DNA of 64,000 nucleotides from Achromobacter deleyi (GCF_016127315.1 NZ_CP065997.1:372001-436000), one strand, 5' to 3'; shown: positions 50,762 to 62,671, numbered from the stretch's first letter. Translations and numbers: made by a program. Notes: generated by a model from the letters alone, not told the origin.

Positions 50762-52716
50762 TCCCGGGCCAGCGCCTCGACGGGATCCAGGCGCGCCGCA
50801 TTGCGCGCCGGTAAGTAGCCGAACAACACGCCGATCAGCGTCGAGCAGGTGAACGCCGCCACCATCGACGTGGTCGAATAGATCATGCGGAACGAGCCGC
50901 CGGTGGCCTTCGACACCAGCACGCCCAGGCCCAGCGACAACGCGATGCCCACGGCGCCGCCGATCAGGCAGACCAGCACCGCCTCGATCAGGAACTGCTG
51001 CATGATGTCGCTGCGCCGCGCGCCCACCGCCATGCGCACGCCGATCTCGCGGGTGCGCTCGGTGACCGACACCAGCATGATGTTCATGACGCCGATGCCG
51101 CCCACCATCAGCGAGATCAGCGCGATCAACGACACCAGCAGCGTCATGGTCGCGGTGGTGCGCTCGATGGTTTTGCGGATCGCGTCGGTGTTGAAGACGA
51201 AGAAGTCCTTCACCACGTGGCGACGCAGCAGCACCTTGGTGATGGCCTGCTCGGCCGCGGCCGGCGGCGCGGCGTCGTTGACGCGCACCGTGATGCTCTT
51301 GAGATGCTGCTGCCCCAGCACGCGCGACAGCGCCGTGGTGTAGGGAATCCACACGTTCAGCGTTTCGTTGTTGCCGAACACGGTGTCGTTCTTCTTGGTG
51401 ACGCCGATCACCCGCGCCGGCATCGACCCCAGGAACACGATCTGGCCGATGGGGTCGGTGTGCGAGCCGAACAGGGCCTTGCGAGTGCTTTCGTCGATCA
51501 CCACTTCCTGGGCGCGCCGCGCCACGCTGGTGGTGTCGAAGAATTTGCCCTGCGCCAGCTTGACCGCGCGCACCCGGAAGTACTGCTCGCCCACGCCCTG
51601 GATCGAGCCGTTCACCGCTACGTTGCGATAGCGCAGCGTGCTGCTGGTGGAGACCTCGGGCGTGACGCTGTCCACATAGGATTCGCGCGACAGCGCCTCG
51701 GCGTCGGCCGGCACCAGGGTGCGGATGTTGACGGCCTTCTCGTCGCCGAAGTCCTTGCCGGGGAATACCTCGACGGTGTTGGTGCCGATCTCGCTGATAT
51801 CTTCCAGGATCTTCTGGCGCGAGCCCTCGCCCAGCGCCACCACCGACACCACCGCGGCGATGCCGATGATGATGCCCAGCATGGTCAGCGAGGTGCGCAG
51901 GCGGTGCGCGTTCATGGCCAGCAGCGCCATGCGCAGCGCTTCGCCGCAGCGGTCCAGGTAGGCCTGCCAGGCCGGCCGCGGCGGCAGCGGCGCGGCTTCT
52001 TCTCGCGCCACCTCGATGCGGGGCGCGTCGGGATTGCGCTGGTCCGAGACGATCTCGCCGTCGCTGATCTCGATGATGCGCTGCGCGTGCCGCGCCACGT
52101 TCATGTCGTGCGTGACCAGGATGATGGTGTGGCCGGCGGCGTTCAGTTCTTCCAGGATGCGCAGCACTTCCTGGCCGGTGTGCGTGTCCAGCGCGCCGGT
52201 CGGCTCGTCGGCCAGGATGATGTCGCCGCCGTTCATCAGCGCGCGGGCGATACTCACGCGCTGCTGCTGGCCGCCGGACAACTGGCCGGGACGGTGGCCG
52301 GTGCGTTCGCCCAGCCCCAGGCGTTCGAGCAGTTCGGCGGCGCGCGCCAGCCGCGCCTCGCGGCGCTTGCCGGCGTAGACGGCCGGCACTTCGACGTTGC
52401 CCTGCGCCGTCAGGTCGGACAGCAGATGGTAGCGCTGGAAGATGAAACCGAAATGCTCGCGGCGCAGTTCGGCCAGCTCGTCCGGGTCCAGTTCGCCGGT
52501 GCTGCGGCCGCTGACGCGGTAGTCGCCGCTGGTGGCGCGGTCCAGGCAGCCCAGGATGTTCATCAGGGTCGACTTGCCCGACCCGGACGCGCCGACGATG
52601 GCCACCATCTCCCCGGCCTCGATGGTCAGGTTGATGTCCTTGAGGACGGCGATGGTCTGCTCGCCCGCGGGAAACTCGCGCCGTACCCCCGACAGCGAAA
52701 TCAACGGTTCGGCCAT
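50758..52716 (-). CDS. macB: MacB-type macrolide/peptide exporter ATPase-permease
   Basis: 652 residues. N-terminal ABC domain: Walker A GASGSGKS (42-49), signature [10 protein letters not shown], Walker [10 protein letters not shown]. Then one membrane helix near residue 280 ([20 protein letters not shown]), a large periplasmic domain, and three C-terminal helices, the MacB layout. A mechanotransmission pump that, with MacA and the outer-membrane factor, exports macrolides, lipopeptides or heme-like compounds. The start at 52716 gives the normal N-terminus [14 protein letters not shown] one-nt gap separates it from macA. Confidence 0.93.
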   Translation of the reverse strand: MAEPLISLSGVRREFPAGEQTIAVLKDINLTIEAGEMVAIVGASGSGKSTLMNILGCLDRATSGDYRVSGRSTGELDPDELAELRREHFGFIFQRYHLLSDLTAQGNVEVPAVYAGKRREARLARAAELLERLGLGERTGHRPGQLSGGQQQRVSIARALMNGGDIILADEPTGALDTHTGQEVLRILEELNAAGHTIILVTHDMNVARHAQRIIEISDGEIVSDQRNPDAPRIEVAREEAAPLPPRPAWQAYLDRCGEALRMALLAMNAHRLRTSLTMLGIIIGIAAVVSVVALGEGSRQKILEDISEIGTNTVEVFPGKDFGDEKAVNIRTLVPADAEALSRESYVDSVTPEVSTSSTLRYRNVAVNGSIQGVGEQYFRVRAVKLAQGKFFDTTSVARRAQEVVIDESTRKALFGSHTDPIGQIVFLGSMPARVIGVTKKNDTVFGNNETLNVWIPYTTALSRVLGQQHLKSITVRVNDAAPPAAAEQAITKVLLRRHVVKDFFVFNTDAIRKTIERTTATMTLLVSLIALISLMVGGIGVMNIMLVSVTERTREIGVRMAVGARRSDIMQQFLIEAVLVCLIGGAVGIALSLGLGVLVSKATGGSFRMIYSTTSMVAAFTCSTLIGVLFGYLPARNAARLDPVEALARE

Positions 52717-52717
52717 G

Positions 52718-53902
52718 TCAGCGTCCCGCTGCGGCGGCCACCGGCGCGGCATCGGCCGACACCACGCGCTCGCCCACCTCCAGGCCTTCCAGCACCTGCG
52801 CCTGCACGTTGTTGTTCATGCCGATCTTGACCTGGCGGGTCTCGGTCTGGTTGTTCTTGCCGACCACCCGGACCTCGTAGCGGCCGTCCTTGCCGCGCCT
52901 GCCCAGGGCCGAGGCCGGCACCACCACGGCGTCGCGCGCCTCGCCCAGCACGATCGAGACCTGCGCCGTCATGGAGATGCGCAGCTTCTCGTCCGGGTTG
53001 GGCACGTCGAACAGGCCGTTGTAATAGACCGCCGCGCTGGTCGAGCTGGAGCTGGACGAGGTCAGCGACGCGGTGGCGTCGTCCTTCTGGATCGAGTCGG
53101 GCGCCGGCTCGACCGCGCGCAGCTCGGCGTGGTAGCGCTGGTCGGGTTCGCCCAGGATGGTGAAGTACACCGGCAGGCCCGGCTTGACCCGGGTGACGTC
53201 GGCCTCGGAGATCTGCGCCTTGATCGTCATGGTGGCCACCTGGGCCACCTTGATGATGGTGGGCGCGCTCTGGAACGAGTTGACGGTCTGGCCTTCCTTG
53301 GTCACCACCGCCACCACCACGCCGTCGATCGGCGAGACGATGCGGGTGTAGCCCAGGTTGACCTTGGCCTTGTCCACCTCGATCTCGGCCTGGGCGATCT
53401 GGGCGTCCAGCGCGACGATCTCGGCGCGCGTCACGCCCAGGGTGGCCTCGGCGTTTTCATAGGCCTCGCGCGAGCTGGCGTCGGCCGCCAGCATCTGGCG
53501 CTGGCGGCGGAAGGCCAGTTCGGCCTGTTTCAGGGTGGCGACCTTGGCGGCGCGCTCGGCGCGGCGGGTCTGCAAGGCGGCCTGGGCGTTGCGCAGGTCG
53601 TTCTGCTGGGTCATGTCGTCGATTTCGGCGACCAGCTGCCCGCGGCTGACGCGGTCGCCCAGCGCCACTTTCAGCGATTTCAACTGGCCGGTGGCCTGCG
53701 CGCCGACGCTGACGCGCTGGATGGCATCCATCGTGCCGCTGGCCAGCACGCTGTCTTCGAGGTTGCCGCGCACGACTTCGGCCACGGCGAAGGTGGGCGG
53801 CGGCGGCGATGAGAAAAAGGCGGCGCGGATGCCGAAGGCGAGGATCAGGAGAACGACGGCGATCAGGACGTAGCGTTTGACTTTGCTGCGAGGCTTTTTC
53901 AT
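52718..53902 (-). CDS. macA: MacA-type periplasmic adaptor protein
   Basis: 394-residue membrane-fusion protein. It has an N-terminal membrane anchor ([20 protein letters not shown]), a lipoyl domain ([10 protein letters not shown] ... [13 protein letters not shown]), an alpha-helical hairpin of about 90 residues ([20 protein letters not shown]), and beta-barrel/MP domains. Links MacB to the outer-membrane factor encoded downstream. First gene of the operon. Upstream DNA carries a 14-bp palindrome that could be its operator. Confidence 0.92.
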   Translation of the reverse strand: MKKPRSKVKRYVLIAVVLLILAFGIRAAFFSSPPPPTFAVAEVVRGNLEDSVLASGTMDAIQRVSVGAQATGQLKSLKVALGDRVSRGQLVAEIDDMTQQNDLRNAQAALQTRRAERAAKVATLKQAELAFRRQRQMLAADASSREAYENAEATLGVTRAEIVALDAQIAQAEIEVDKAKVNLGYTRIVSPIDGVVVAVVTKEGQTVNSFQSAPTIIKVAQVATMTIKAQISEADVTRVKPGLPVYFTILGEPDQRYHAELRAVEPAPDSIQKDDATASLTSSSSSSTSAAVYYNGLFDVPNPDEKLRISMTAQVSIVLGEARDAVVVPASALGRRGKDGRYEVRVVGKNNQTETRQVKIGMNNNVQAQVLEGLEVGERVVSADAAPVAAAAGR

Positions 53903-54086
53903 TGAACCTGGTTCGGATGGGGCGACGGAGACATGGTCCGCCGCTCGGAATAACTGAATACGGATCGGGTCGGCTGGGCTTGCCCATACTGCACGCCCAT
54001 CCTAAACGCCGATGTGCGCCAAAGCATGGCCAATCTGTGGCGAAAGGGTGAAAAACGGTAAAGCGGGCCGGGTTGGGCCAGACAAT

Positions 54087-54100
54087 GGAACAATTGTTCC
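54087..54100. promoter_or_regulatory. 14-bp palindrome in the macA/MFS divergent gap
   Basis: GGAACAATTGTTCC is a perfect palindrome 185 nt from the macA start and 210 nt from the MFS start. It is a candidate operator for a dimeric repressor. The remainder of the 53903-54309 gap contains no gene with a ribosome site; only a few short frames are present. Confidence 0.45.
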
Positions 54101-54309
54101 GTTGCATCGACGATACATCTGCTGCGCCGCAAGAAGATATGCCCCATGCCGCGAACGTGATGGCATCTTGCCCCATCCGCATCCCAGTTGGTCCATAGAT
54201 GGCGCCTATCTTGTCGCCACTCATGTAACCGGATTGCGGCGGCGCAAAAAAACCACGCCTCGACATAGCGCGACGATAGGGACAGAATGAATGCAGTTAA
54301 GCCGTATCC

Positions 54310-55518
54310 GTGTCCAATTCGCCCCCCTCCCCCTCTTCAAACAGCGCCGCCCCGGAGTTTTCCGGGGCGGCGCTGTTGTGCGTGCTGGCCATGCTGAACC
54401 ACGTGGCGCTTACCGGGGGACGGATCACTGTCTCCCTGACGGCGCTGCAGATGGGGCTGTCGACCTTCAAGGTGGGCACGCTGGTGGCCGTGTTCGCGGT
54501 GCTGCCGATGCTGTTCTCGGTGCGCGCCGGCCGCTGGGTCGACCGGGTCGGCATCGTCCGCCCGCTGGTCACCGGCACCACGCTGGTCGCGGTCGGCACC
54601 GCGCTGCCATTCCTGTCGCAGACCCAGTTCGCCCTGCTGGTTGCATCCTGTTGCATCGGCATCGGCTTCATGCTGCACCAGGTTGCCACCCAGGACCTGC
54701 TGGGCCACGCCGAGCCGACCCAGCGCCTGCGCAATTTCTCGCTGATGTCGCTGGCATTGGCCGGCTCCGGGTTCTCGGGGCCGCTGATCGCCGGGCTGGC
54801 GATCGACAACCTGGGCACCCGCCTGGCTTTCGGCCTGCTGACCCTGGGGCCGCTGCTGTCGGCCGGCGGTCTGTACATGCTGCGTCACCAATTGCGCGCG
54901 GTGGATTCGCAACTGGCCGGCGCCAAGGAAGCCGAACGGCGCCGCGTCACCGAATTGCTGGCCGTGCCGGCGCTGCGCCGCATCCTGATGGTCAACACCA
55001 TCCTGTCGGGCGCCTGGGACACGCACCTGTTCGTGGTGCCGATCTTCGGCGTCGCCATCGGCCTGTCCGCCACCACCATCGGCATCATTCTTGCCTCGTT
55101 CGCGGCGGCAACGTTCATCATCCGGCTGGTATTGCCCTTCATCCAGCGCCGCGTGCGGTCCTGGACACTGGTGCGGGTGGCCATGGCCACGGCCGCCATC
55201 GACTTCATGCTTTACCCGCTGTTCACCGACGTTAGCATCCTGATCGTGCTGTCGTTCATCCTGGGGCTTGCGCTGGGATGCTGCCAACCGAGTATGCTGT
55301 CGTTGCTGCACCAGCATTCGCCGCCGGGCCGCGCCGCCGAAGCCGTGGGCTTGCGGATGGCGCTGATCAACGGCTCGCAGGTCTCCCTGCCGCTGACATT
55401 CGGCGCGCTGGGCGCGGTCATCGGCGTCGCCCCGCTGTTCTGGGCCTATTCCGTGGCCCTGATGGCCGGAGGCTGGGCCAATCGCAACCCCCCGCTCGAA
55501 TCTGACCGGAAACCGTAG
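54310..55518 (+). CDS. MFS transporter
   Basis: 402-residue inner-membrane transporter with twelve predicted helices. TM1 starts at about residue 20 (GAALLCVLAMLNHVALTGGR), the MFS loop motif RAGRWVDRVG follows TM2, and a central cytoplasmic loop (AGAKEAERRRVTELLA) splits the halves. GTG start; the codons immediately after it encode a strong hairpin (see separate entry). Substrate unknown. It probably exports a drug or metabolite. Two nt separate it from the ChaC gene, so both are co-transcribed. Confidence 0.87.
   Translation: MSNSPPSPSSNSAAPEFSGAALLCVLAMLNHVALTGGRITVSLTALQMGLSTFKVGTLVAVFAVLPMLFSVRAGRWVDRVGIVRPLVTGTTLVAVGTALPFLSQTQFALLVASCCIGIGFMLHQVATQDLLGHAEPTQRLRNFSLMSLALAGSGFSGPLIAGLAIDNLGTRLAFGLLTLGPLLSAGGLYMLRHQLRAVDSQLAGAKEAERRRVTELLAVPALRRILMVNTILSGAWDTHLFVVPIFGVAIGLSATTIGIILASFAAATFIIRLVLPFIQRRVRSWTLVRVAMATAAIDFMLYPLFTDVSILIVLSFILGLALGCCQPSMLSLLHQHSPPGRAAEAVGLRMALINGSQVSLPLTFGALGAVIGVAPLFWAYSVALMAGGWANRNPPLESDRKP
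54340..54377 (+). repeat. 17-bp perfect hairpin inside the first codons of the MFS gene
   Basis: 54340-54356 (starts AACAGCGCCGCC) pairs perfectly with 54361-54377 around a GTTT loop. It lies 30 nt after the GTG start and encodes residues about 11-23. No T run follows. It may block ribosome movement or transcription into this gene. Confidence 0.6.
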
Positions 55519-55520
55519 TC

Positions 55521-56174
55521 GTGAACATGCAGTCCCCCCCTCCCGTGGCCGGCGCCAGCCTGCCATTCCGCCTGTGGACGCCCGAAGAACGGCAAGCCTC
55601 GCTGCGGACCGCCCTGCAACACTGGCGCGACGGCGAGGATGTCTGGGTCTACGGTTACGGATCGCTGATCTGGCGCCCCGATTTCGATTTCGAGGAACGC
55701 CGCCTGGCCACCCTGCGCGGCCACCACCGCGCGCTGTGCCTGTGGTCGCGGGTCAACCGCGGCACGCCGGAATGCCCCGGCCTGGTGTTCGGCCTGGATC
55801 GCGGCGGCTCCTGCCGCGGGGTGGTCTACCGCCTGTCGGGCAGCCAGGTGCCGGCCTACTTCCCCGCCCTGTGGGACCGCGAGATGTCCACCGGCGCCTA
55901 TCTGCCGCGCTGGATCAACTGCAGCACCGAGGACGGACCGGTCCGCGCCCTGGTGTTCATCATGAACCGGGACAACCCGGCCTACATCCGCGCCCTGCCC
56001 GACGCCGAACTGCTCGCCATCGTGCGCCGGGCCGCCGGCCGCTACGGCCCCTGCACCGAATACGTGGTGCAGACCGCCCAGGCGCTGCGCGCCGCGGGTA
56101 TCCACGACGCCCGCCTGGACGCCATCGCCCGGCGCCTGGAACAGGACAGCCAGACCCTGCCCGAGGGCGCCTGA
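55521..56174 (+). CDS. chaC: Glutathione-specific gamma-glutamylcyclotransferase (ChaC family)
   Basis: 217-residue enzyme that splits glutathione into 5-oxoproline and Cys-Gly. The substrate-binding loop VYGYGSLIWRPDFDF is a clear ChaC hallmark, and LWDREMSTGAYLPRWI carries the catalytic Glu. CLWSRVNRGTPECPGLVFGL is also conserved. A GTG start at 55521 (CCGGAAACC upstream) is preferred; an ATG six nt downstream is possible. Two nt after the MFS stop. Confidence 0.9.
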   Translation: MNMQSPPPVAGASLPFRLWTPEERQASLRTALQHWRDGEDVWVYGYGSLIWRPDFDFEERRLATLRGHHRALCLWSRVNRGTPECPGLVFGLDRGGSCRGVVYRLSGSQVPAYFPALWDREMSTGAYLPRWINCSTEDGPVRALVFIMNRDNPAYIRALPDAELLAIVRRAAGRYGPCTEYVVQTAQALRAAGIHDARLDAIARRLEQDSQTLPEGA

Positions 56175-56325
56175 CGCCAGCCTGGCGCAAGAGCGCCCGG
56201 CCCTGCCGGAAGGCGCCAGAGGCATCGCGGGGCAAAAACTTGCCCGGGCCCTGCGCGGGGTCAATGAGGGGCGGGGTTCTTCGGCGGTATAAACTGCTTG
56301 TTATCAACGCTGAATCAAACGCCCC

Positions 56326-56955
56326 ATGTCTGTCTCCGATCTGCGTCAAAGCTACGAAAAGAACGTGCTGCTGGAAAGCGAGGCCGCCGCCTCCCCGTTC
56401 GAGCAGTTCACTCGCTGGTTCGACGAGGCCCTGGCCGCCAAGGTGCCCGAGCCCAATGCCATGACCCTGGCCACCGTCGACGCCGACGGCCAGCCCAGCG
56501 CCCGCATCGTCCTGATCAAGGGGTTCGACGAGCACGGCTTCACGTTCTTCACCAATTACGAATCGCGCAAGGGCACCGACCTGCTGGCCGAGCCGCGCGC
56601 CTGCCTGCTGTTCTTCTGGCAACCGCTCGAGCGCCAGGTGCGCATCGAGGGCGTGGTGGAAAAAGTGCCGGCCGAGGAATCGGACGCCTACTATCACAGC
56701 CGCCCGGCCGGTTCGCGCATCGGCGCCTGGGCCTCGCGCCAGAGCCAGCCCATCACCCGCGCCGAACTCGAAGCCCGCGAGCAGGAATTCCGCGCCCGCT
56801 ACGGCGACCAGCCGCCGCGCCCGCCGCACTGGGGCGGCTACCGCCTCAAGCCCACCGCGATGGAGTTCTGGCAAGGCCGGCCCTCGCGCCTGCACGACCG
56901 CCTGCGCTACGTCGCCGACGGCCAGGGCTGGAAGATCGAACGCCTGTCGCCTTGA
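56326..56955 (+). CDS. pdxH: Pyridoxamine 5'-phosphate oxidase
   Basis: 209-residue FMN enzyme that makes pyridoxal 5'-phosphate. FMN and substrate motifs [41 protein letters not shown] and the C-terminal [15 protein letters not shown] are diagnostic. Length is normal. It is transcribed with its own upstream region (152 nt) after chaC, which has no clear promoter. Confidence 0.95.
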   Translation: MSVSDLRQSYEKNVLLESEAAASPFEQFTRWFDEALAAKVPEPNAMTLATVDADGQPSARIVLIKGFDEHGFTFFTNYESRKGTDLLAEPRACLLFFWQPLERQVRIEGVVEKVPAEESDAYYHSRPAGSRIGAWASRQSQPITRAELEAREQEFRARYGDQPPRPPHWGGYRLKPTAMEFWQGRPSRLHDRLRYVADGQGWKIERLSP

Positions 56956-57000
56956 CGCCGCCGGGCGCCGTGCGCGGCGCCCGCCCCATCTATCACTTGC

Positions 57001-58658
<1,658 letters not shown>

Positions 58659-58661
58659 ATC

Positions 58662-59516
58662 ATGCAGCACAACGACTACATCCTGACCCTGTCCTGCCCC
58701 GACCGCACCGGCATCGTCTTCCGCGTCAGCGGCCTGTTGTTCGAATCGGGCTGCAACATCCTGGATTCGCAGCAGTTCGGCGACGAAGAGACCGGCCGCT
58801 TCTTCCTGCGGGTGCACTTCGACCTGCCGGCAGACACGGCCCCGGACGCGCTGCGCGCCCGCCTGGACGAAATGGCGGCCGAGTACGGCATGGAATTGCA
58901 GCTGCACGATGCGCGCCGCAAGGAACGCCTGCTGATCATGGTCAGCAAGCAGGGCCACTGCCTGAACGACCTGCTGTTCCGCGTGCACAGCGGCCAGCTG
59001 CATGCCGAAGTGGCGGCCATCGTCTCGAACCACAACGACTACGCCGGCCTGGCCGCGTCCTACGGCATCCCGTTCCATCACCTGCCCGTCACGGCCGACA
59101 CCAAGGCCGAACAGGAACAGCAGGTGCTGGCGCTGGTGGACCGCTACGAGATCGACCTGGTGGTGCTGGCGCGCTACATGCAGATCCTGTCGGCCGACAT
59201 GTGTCGCGCGCTGAACGGCCGCGCCATCAACATCCACCACAGCTTCCTGCCCAGCTTCAAGGGCGCCCGTCCGTACCACCAGGCGCATGCGCGCGGCGTC
59301 AAGATCATCGGCGCCACCGCCCACTTCGTGACTTCGGACCTGGACGAAGGCCCGATCATCGACCAGGACATCGAGCGCGTCGACCACACCATGACGGCGC
59401 AGGACCTGACCCAGGTCGGCAGCGACATCGAGTCGCTGGTGCTGTCGCGCGCCGTGCGCAGCCACGTCGAGCACCGCATCCTGCTCAACCGCAACAAGAC
59501 CGTGGTGTTCCGCTAG
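58662..59516 (+). CDS. purU: Formyltetrahydrofolate deformylase
   Basis: 284-residue cytoplasmic enzyme that hydrolyses 10-formyl-THF to formate and THF, supplying formate for purines. An N-terminal ACT domain (LSCPDRTGIVFRVSGLLFES) is followed by a formyltransferase domain with RINIHHSFLPSF-type catalytic Asn-x-His (NIHHSFLPSF) and TSDLDEGPIIDQD. Length is standard. It is the last plus-strand gene before a convergent LysR gene 18 nt away. Confidence 0.94.
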   Translation: MQHNDYILTLSCPDRTGIVFRVSGLLFESGCNILDSQQFGDEETGRFFLRVHFDLPADTAPDALRARLDEMAAEYGMELQLHDARRKERLLIMVSKQGHCLNDLLFRVHSGQLHAEVAAIVSNHNDYAGLAASYGIPFHHLPVTADTKAEQEQQVLALVDRYEIDLVVLARYMQILSADMCRALNGRAINIHHSFLPSFKGARPYHQAHARGVKIIGATAHFVTSDLDEGPIIDQDIERVDHTMTAQDLTQVGSDIESLVLSRAVRSHVEHRILLNRNKTVVFR

Positions 59517-59534
59517 GATGCCGGCGGGCTGCGC

Positions 59535-60440
59535 TCAGCGCGTCCAGTCGGCGTCCTTGAACCAGTTGCGCAGGTGTTCCACGATCAGCCTGACCTTGTC
59601 GGGCTGGTTGCGGCGGGTCTGCACGACCGCGTGGATGTCCAGCCCCTGCGGCTCATAGCCCGGCAGCAGCACTTCCAGCGCCCCGTCGGCGATGTCCTGC
59701 TCGACCATGTATCGCGGGTGCATCGACACCCCGCCGCCGCGCTTGGTCATGTTCATCAACGCTTCGCCCAGGTTCGAATTGAATGAGCCCGCCACCCGCA
59801 CCACGTGGGTGTTTGACTGGGCGTCGGTGAAACTCCACTGCCCGGTGGGCGCCTTCAGGTTGTGCACCAGGCAGTTGTGCCGCTCCAGGTCCTGCGGTTT
59901 CTCCGGCCGGCCATGGCGCGCGAGATAGTCCCGCGTCGCCACCACCACCTGCGGCACCAGCGTGATCTTATAGGCGATCTGGTTGGAATCCTTCAGCCGC
60001 GGCGCGATGCGCACGGACAGGTCGAGGTTCTCGGCGATCAGGTCGCCGCGGCCGTCGTCGATCAGCAGCGACACCTTGATCGCGGGATAGCGCGCCAGGA
60101 AATCCTGGATCGCCGGCACCATGTGCACGGTGCCGAACGACGGCGGCGTGCCGATGCGGATGCGGCCGCTGGCGGTCAGCACCGGCCCCTGCACCAGTTC
60201 TTTCAGGTTCATCAGGCTCAGCGCCAGCGTATCGGCGTTTTCCAGCAGCAGCCGGCCGCTCTCGGTCAGGCTGACGTGCTTGGTGTTGCGGTTGAGCAGC
60301 TGCACTTCGAAGTGCGCTTCGAGCCAGGCGATCTTCTTGGTGACCGCCGAACGGCTTGACGCCAGGCTTTCCGCCGCCTTGGAAAAACTCAGGCTCTTGC
60401 CGACTTCGGCGAAGACTTCGAGGCAATCGATAACGTTCAT
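59535..60440 (-). CDS. LysR-family transcriptional regulator
   Basis: 301 residues. HTH in residues 10-65 (VFAEVGKSLSFSKAAESLAS, SRSAVTKKIAWLEAHFEVQL), then the effector domain with GRIRIGTPPSFG and HPRYMVEQDIADGALEVLLP. The start at 60440 was chosen because it gives the standard LysR N-terminus; longer frames would cross the palindrome. Divergent from the alcohol dehydrogenase operon, which it probably activates with a pathway intermediate. Confidence 0.87.
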   Translation of the reverse strand: MNVIDCLEVFAEVGKSLSFSKAAESLASSRSAVTKKIAWLEAHFEVQLLNRNTKHVSLTESGRLLLENADTLALSLMNLKELVQGPVLTASGRIRIGTPPSFGTVHMVPAIQDFLARYPAIKVSLLIDDGRGDLIAENLDLSVRIAPRLKDSNQIAYKITLVPQVVVATRDYLARHGRPEKPQDLERHNCLVHNLKAPTGQWSFTDAQSNTHVVRVAGSFNSNLGEALMNMTKRGGGVSMHPRYMVEQDIADGALEVLLPGYEPQGLDIHAVVQTRRNQPDKVRLIVEHLRNWFKDADWTR

Positions 60441-60454
60441 TCCCGACCCGTGTG

Positions 60455-60469
60455 TTTCCAAAAAGGAAA
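60455..60469. promoter_or_regulatory. LysR-type operator in the divergent gap
   Basis: TTTCC-AAAAA-GGAAA is a perfect 5-bp dyad with 5-nt spacer, T-N(n)-A in form, 15 nt upstream of the LysR start and 58 nt before the dehydrogenase start. It is the only good inverted repeat in the 86-nt gap. Confidence 0.5.
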
Positions 60470-60526
60470 AAACGATTTCCTTGTTTGGTGATTTTTCAGG
60501 GCAATCGGCGTCTCTATACTGGCCGC

Positions 60527-61714
60527 ATGAGCCAAGACCGTCCTCCCGCTGCCGACGCCAGCGCCGCCGCTTTCGACTATCACCTGTTCGGTACCCATGT
60601 CTGTTTCGGCGATGGCGTGTCGGCCTTGATATTAAAAGAACTCGACGCGCTTGGCTGTTTCCGGCCGGCGATCCTGGCGCAGGAAGCGATGACGCGATCC
60701 GCCGCCTTCGAAGCGCTGTCCGCCTGTTGGAACGGGCTCGACCACCTGCGGCTCCCGGCGGTTCCGCGGCACTCCAGTGTCGACGTTGTGGAAACAATGG
60801 CCGAAAAAGTGCGGGCATTCGGCGCGGACAGCCTGATCGCCATTGGCGGCGGCAGCGTGGCCGATACCGCCAAGGCCCTGGCCCTGCTGCTGGCCGAAGG
60901 CGGCCGCCTGGCCGATCACGTCACCACCTTCGAGCCGCCGTCCACGGTGCGCATCCCGCGACGCGTCCGCCTGCAGCTGCCCATCATCGGCATCCCCACC
61001 ACCGCCTCGGGCGCGGAAGCCACGTCGTCGTTCGGCGTGCGCCGCGAAGACGGCCACAAGCTGATGTTCTGGAACCGCCGGGTAGCGGCGGCGACCCTGC
61101 TGATCGATCCGCGCCTGAGCGCGGACCAGCCCGTCGCGCTGCTGCGCGACAGCGCCATGAACGGCATCGCCCATGCGCTGGAGGCCTTGTATTCACGGGG
61201 ACGCTCGCCCGTGTCCGATTGCATCGCCGTGCAGGCGATCCGGCTGTTCGACGCCGCCCTCGACGGCGACAGCCTCGCCGGCCACGACGCGCGCGGCGCG
61301 ATCCTGCAGGCGGCGCACCTGGCCGGGCTGGCCCTGTCGATGGCGCGCAGCTGCCTGCATCACGCCATCTGCCACGTCGTGGCATCGCGCCAGCGGCTGT
61401 CGCACGGCGCGGTCAACAGCGCGATCCTGCCGCATGCGCTGGCCTTCAACGAAGCGGTGGCGGCCGACGCATTGCGGCCCGCGCTCGACGCGGTCAACCA
61501 GCGGGCGCGGCGGCCCCACGCCACGCTGTCGGCCTGGGTGCGCGGCATCCAGCGGCGCCACGCCATGCCGGCCCGGTTGTCGGAGCTGGGCGTGGCAGCC
61601 GACGCGTTGGCGCCCCTGGCCCGCGATGTGATGACGGAACGCGGGCTGGCGCTCAATCCCCGCCCGGTCTTTGACGCGACCGAGGTCCTGGCAATTCTGC
61701 GGGCCGCGTTCTAG
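60527..61714 (+). CDS. Iron-containing alcohol dehydrogenase (maleylacetate reductase-like)
   Basis: 395-residue NAD(P)-dependent enzyme. Nucleotide motif GGGSVADTAKALALLL near residue 105, then GIPTTASGAEATSS, the metal ligands in AMNGIAHALEALYS and in HHAICHVVASRQRLSHGAVN. This arrangement is that of group III Fe-ADH / maleylacetate reductases. ATG 60527 is preferred; a longer frame begins inside the regulatory palindrome. TATACT lies 7 nt upstream (60515-60520), so the mRNA could be almost leaderless. First gene of a catabolic operon. Confidence 0.85.
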   Translation: MSQDRPPAADASAAAFDYHLFGTHVCFGDGVSALILKELDALGCFRPAILAQEAMTRSAAFEALSACWNGLDHLRLPAVPRHSSVDVVETMAEKVRAFGADSLIAIGGGSVADTAKALALLLAEGGRLADHVTTFEPPSTVRIPRRVRLQLPIIGIPTTASGAEATSSFGVRREDGHKLMFWNRRVAAATLLIDPRLSADQPVALLRDSAMNGIAHALEALYSRGRSPVSDCIAVQAIRLFDAALDGDSLAGHDARGAILQAAHLAGLALSMARSCLHHAICHVVASRQRLSHGAVNSAILPHALAFNEAVAADALRPALDAVNQRARRPHATLSAWVRGIQRRHAMPARLSELGVAADALAPLARDVMTERGLALNPRPVFDATEVLAILRAAF

Positions 61715-61772
61715 CGCGCCGGCATCCCAGGAAGGCCGTCCGTGCCTTCCCCATCCCGAGAACGGAGACATC

Positions 61773-62648
61773 ATGAAGATCGTTGCTGGCGGGGGCTCGT
61801 TGGGCGCCCGCATCCTGGATATCGACCTGGCCCGCCCCTTGACCGAGGCCGACTACCGCGCCATCGAGGCGGCGCTGGGCCGGCATGGCGTGGTCAGCTT
61901 CCCGCAACAGGCGCTGGAGGCGCCGCACCTGAAGGCATTCGCCGAGCGCTTCGGCACGCTGGAAGTGAACGTCGCCAACATGTATTTCGAGCCCGGCCTG
62001 CCGGAAGTGATGATCCTGTCGAACATGGTGGAAAACGGCAAGCCCGTGGGCCTGAGCGATGCCGGCCAGGACTGGCACACCGACATGTCCTACAGCCGCA
62101 CCATCGCCTTCAGCAACGTGCTGTACGGCATCCGCATCCCGGTGCGCGACGGCAAGTCGCTGGGCAACACCGAGTTCTCGAACATGCACGCCGCCTATGA
62201 CGACCTGCCGCAAGCCTTGAAGGACGAGTTGGACGGCATGACCATCACCCACGACTTCAACAAGTTCTGGGAGATGATGCGGCGCGAAAAAGGCAGTACC
62301 CGCCCGCCGCTGACAGAAGAACAGAAGCGCCGCAAGCCGCCGGTGTCGCACCCGGTGTTCCTGACGCACCCGATCACGGGCCGCAAGGTGCTGTACGCCA
62401 ACCCCGGGTATTCCGTGAGGATCAACGAATTGCCCGAGGCGCGCAGCGCCGAGGTGCTGGACTTCCTGTTCCAGCACCAGTTGCAGGAGAAGTACCGCTA
62501 TCGCCACCAGTGGCAGGAAGGCGACGTGCTGATGTGGGACAACATGGGGACCATCCATAACGCGGTGGCCGACTACCGCCCCGACGAGCCGCGCCTGATC
62601 AAGCGCTGCCAGGTCATGGCGGACCGGTACTTCCCCGACCAATACTGA
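61773..62648 (+). CDS. TauD/TfdA-family 2-oxoglutarate-dependent dioxygenase
   Basis: 291-residue Fe(II) enzyme. Start ATG follows CGGAGAC. Metal ligands WHTDMSY (His, Asp) and the distal His in MWDNMGTIHNAVADY are intact, with DEPRLIKRCQVMADR supplying the 2-oxoglutarate-binding Arg. Resembles TfdA (2,4-D oxygenase) and TauD, so it may split an ether, sulfonate or alkyl side chain. Sits between an Fe-alcohol dehydrogenase and a Bug binding protein. Substrate unknown. Confidence 0.87.
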   Translation: MKIVAGGGSLGARILDIDLARPLTEADYRAIEAALGRHGVVSFPQQALEAPHLKAFAERFGTLEVNVANMYFEPGLPEVMILSNMVENGKPVGLSDAGQDWHTDMSYSRTIAFSNVLYGIRIPVRDGKSLGNTEFSNMHAAYDDLPQALKDELDGMTITHDFNKFWEMMRREKGSTRPPLTEEQKRRKPPVSHPVFLTHPITGRKVLYANPGYSVRINELPEARSAEVLDFLFQHQLQEKYRYRHQWQEGDVLMWDNMGTIHNAVADYRPDEPRLIKRCQVMADRYFPDQY

Positions 62649-62671
62649 TACCAACACAAGGAGGAGACATC

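Noticed and set aside
54340..54377. MFS hairpin as a rho-independent terminator
   Set aside because: No T run on either strand, and it encodes residues that precede TM1 in frame.
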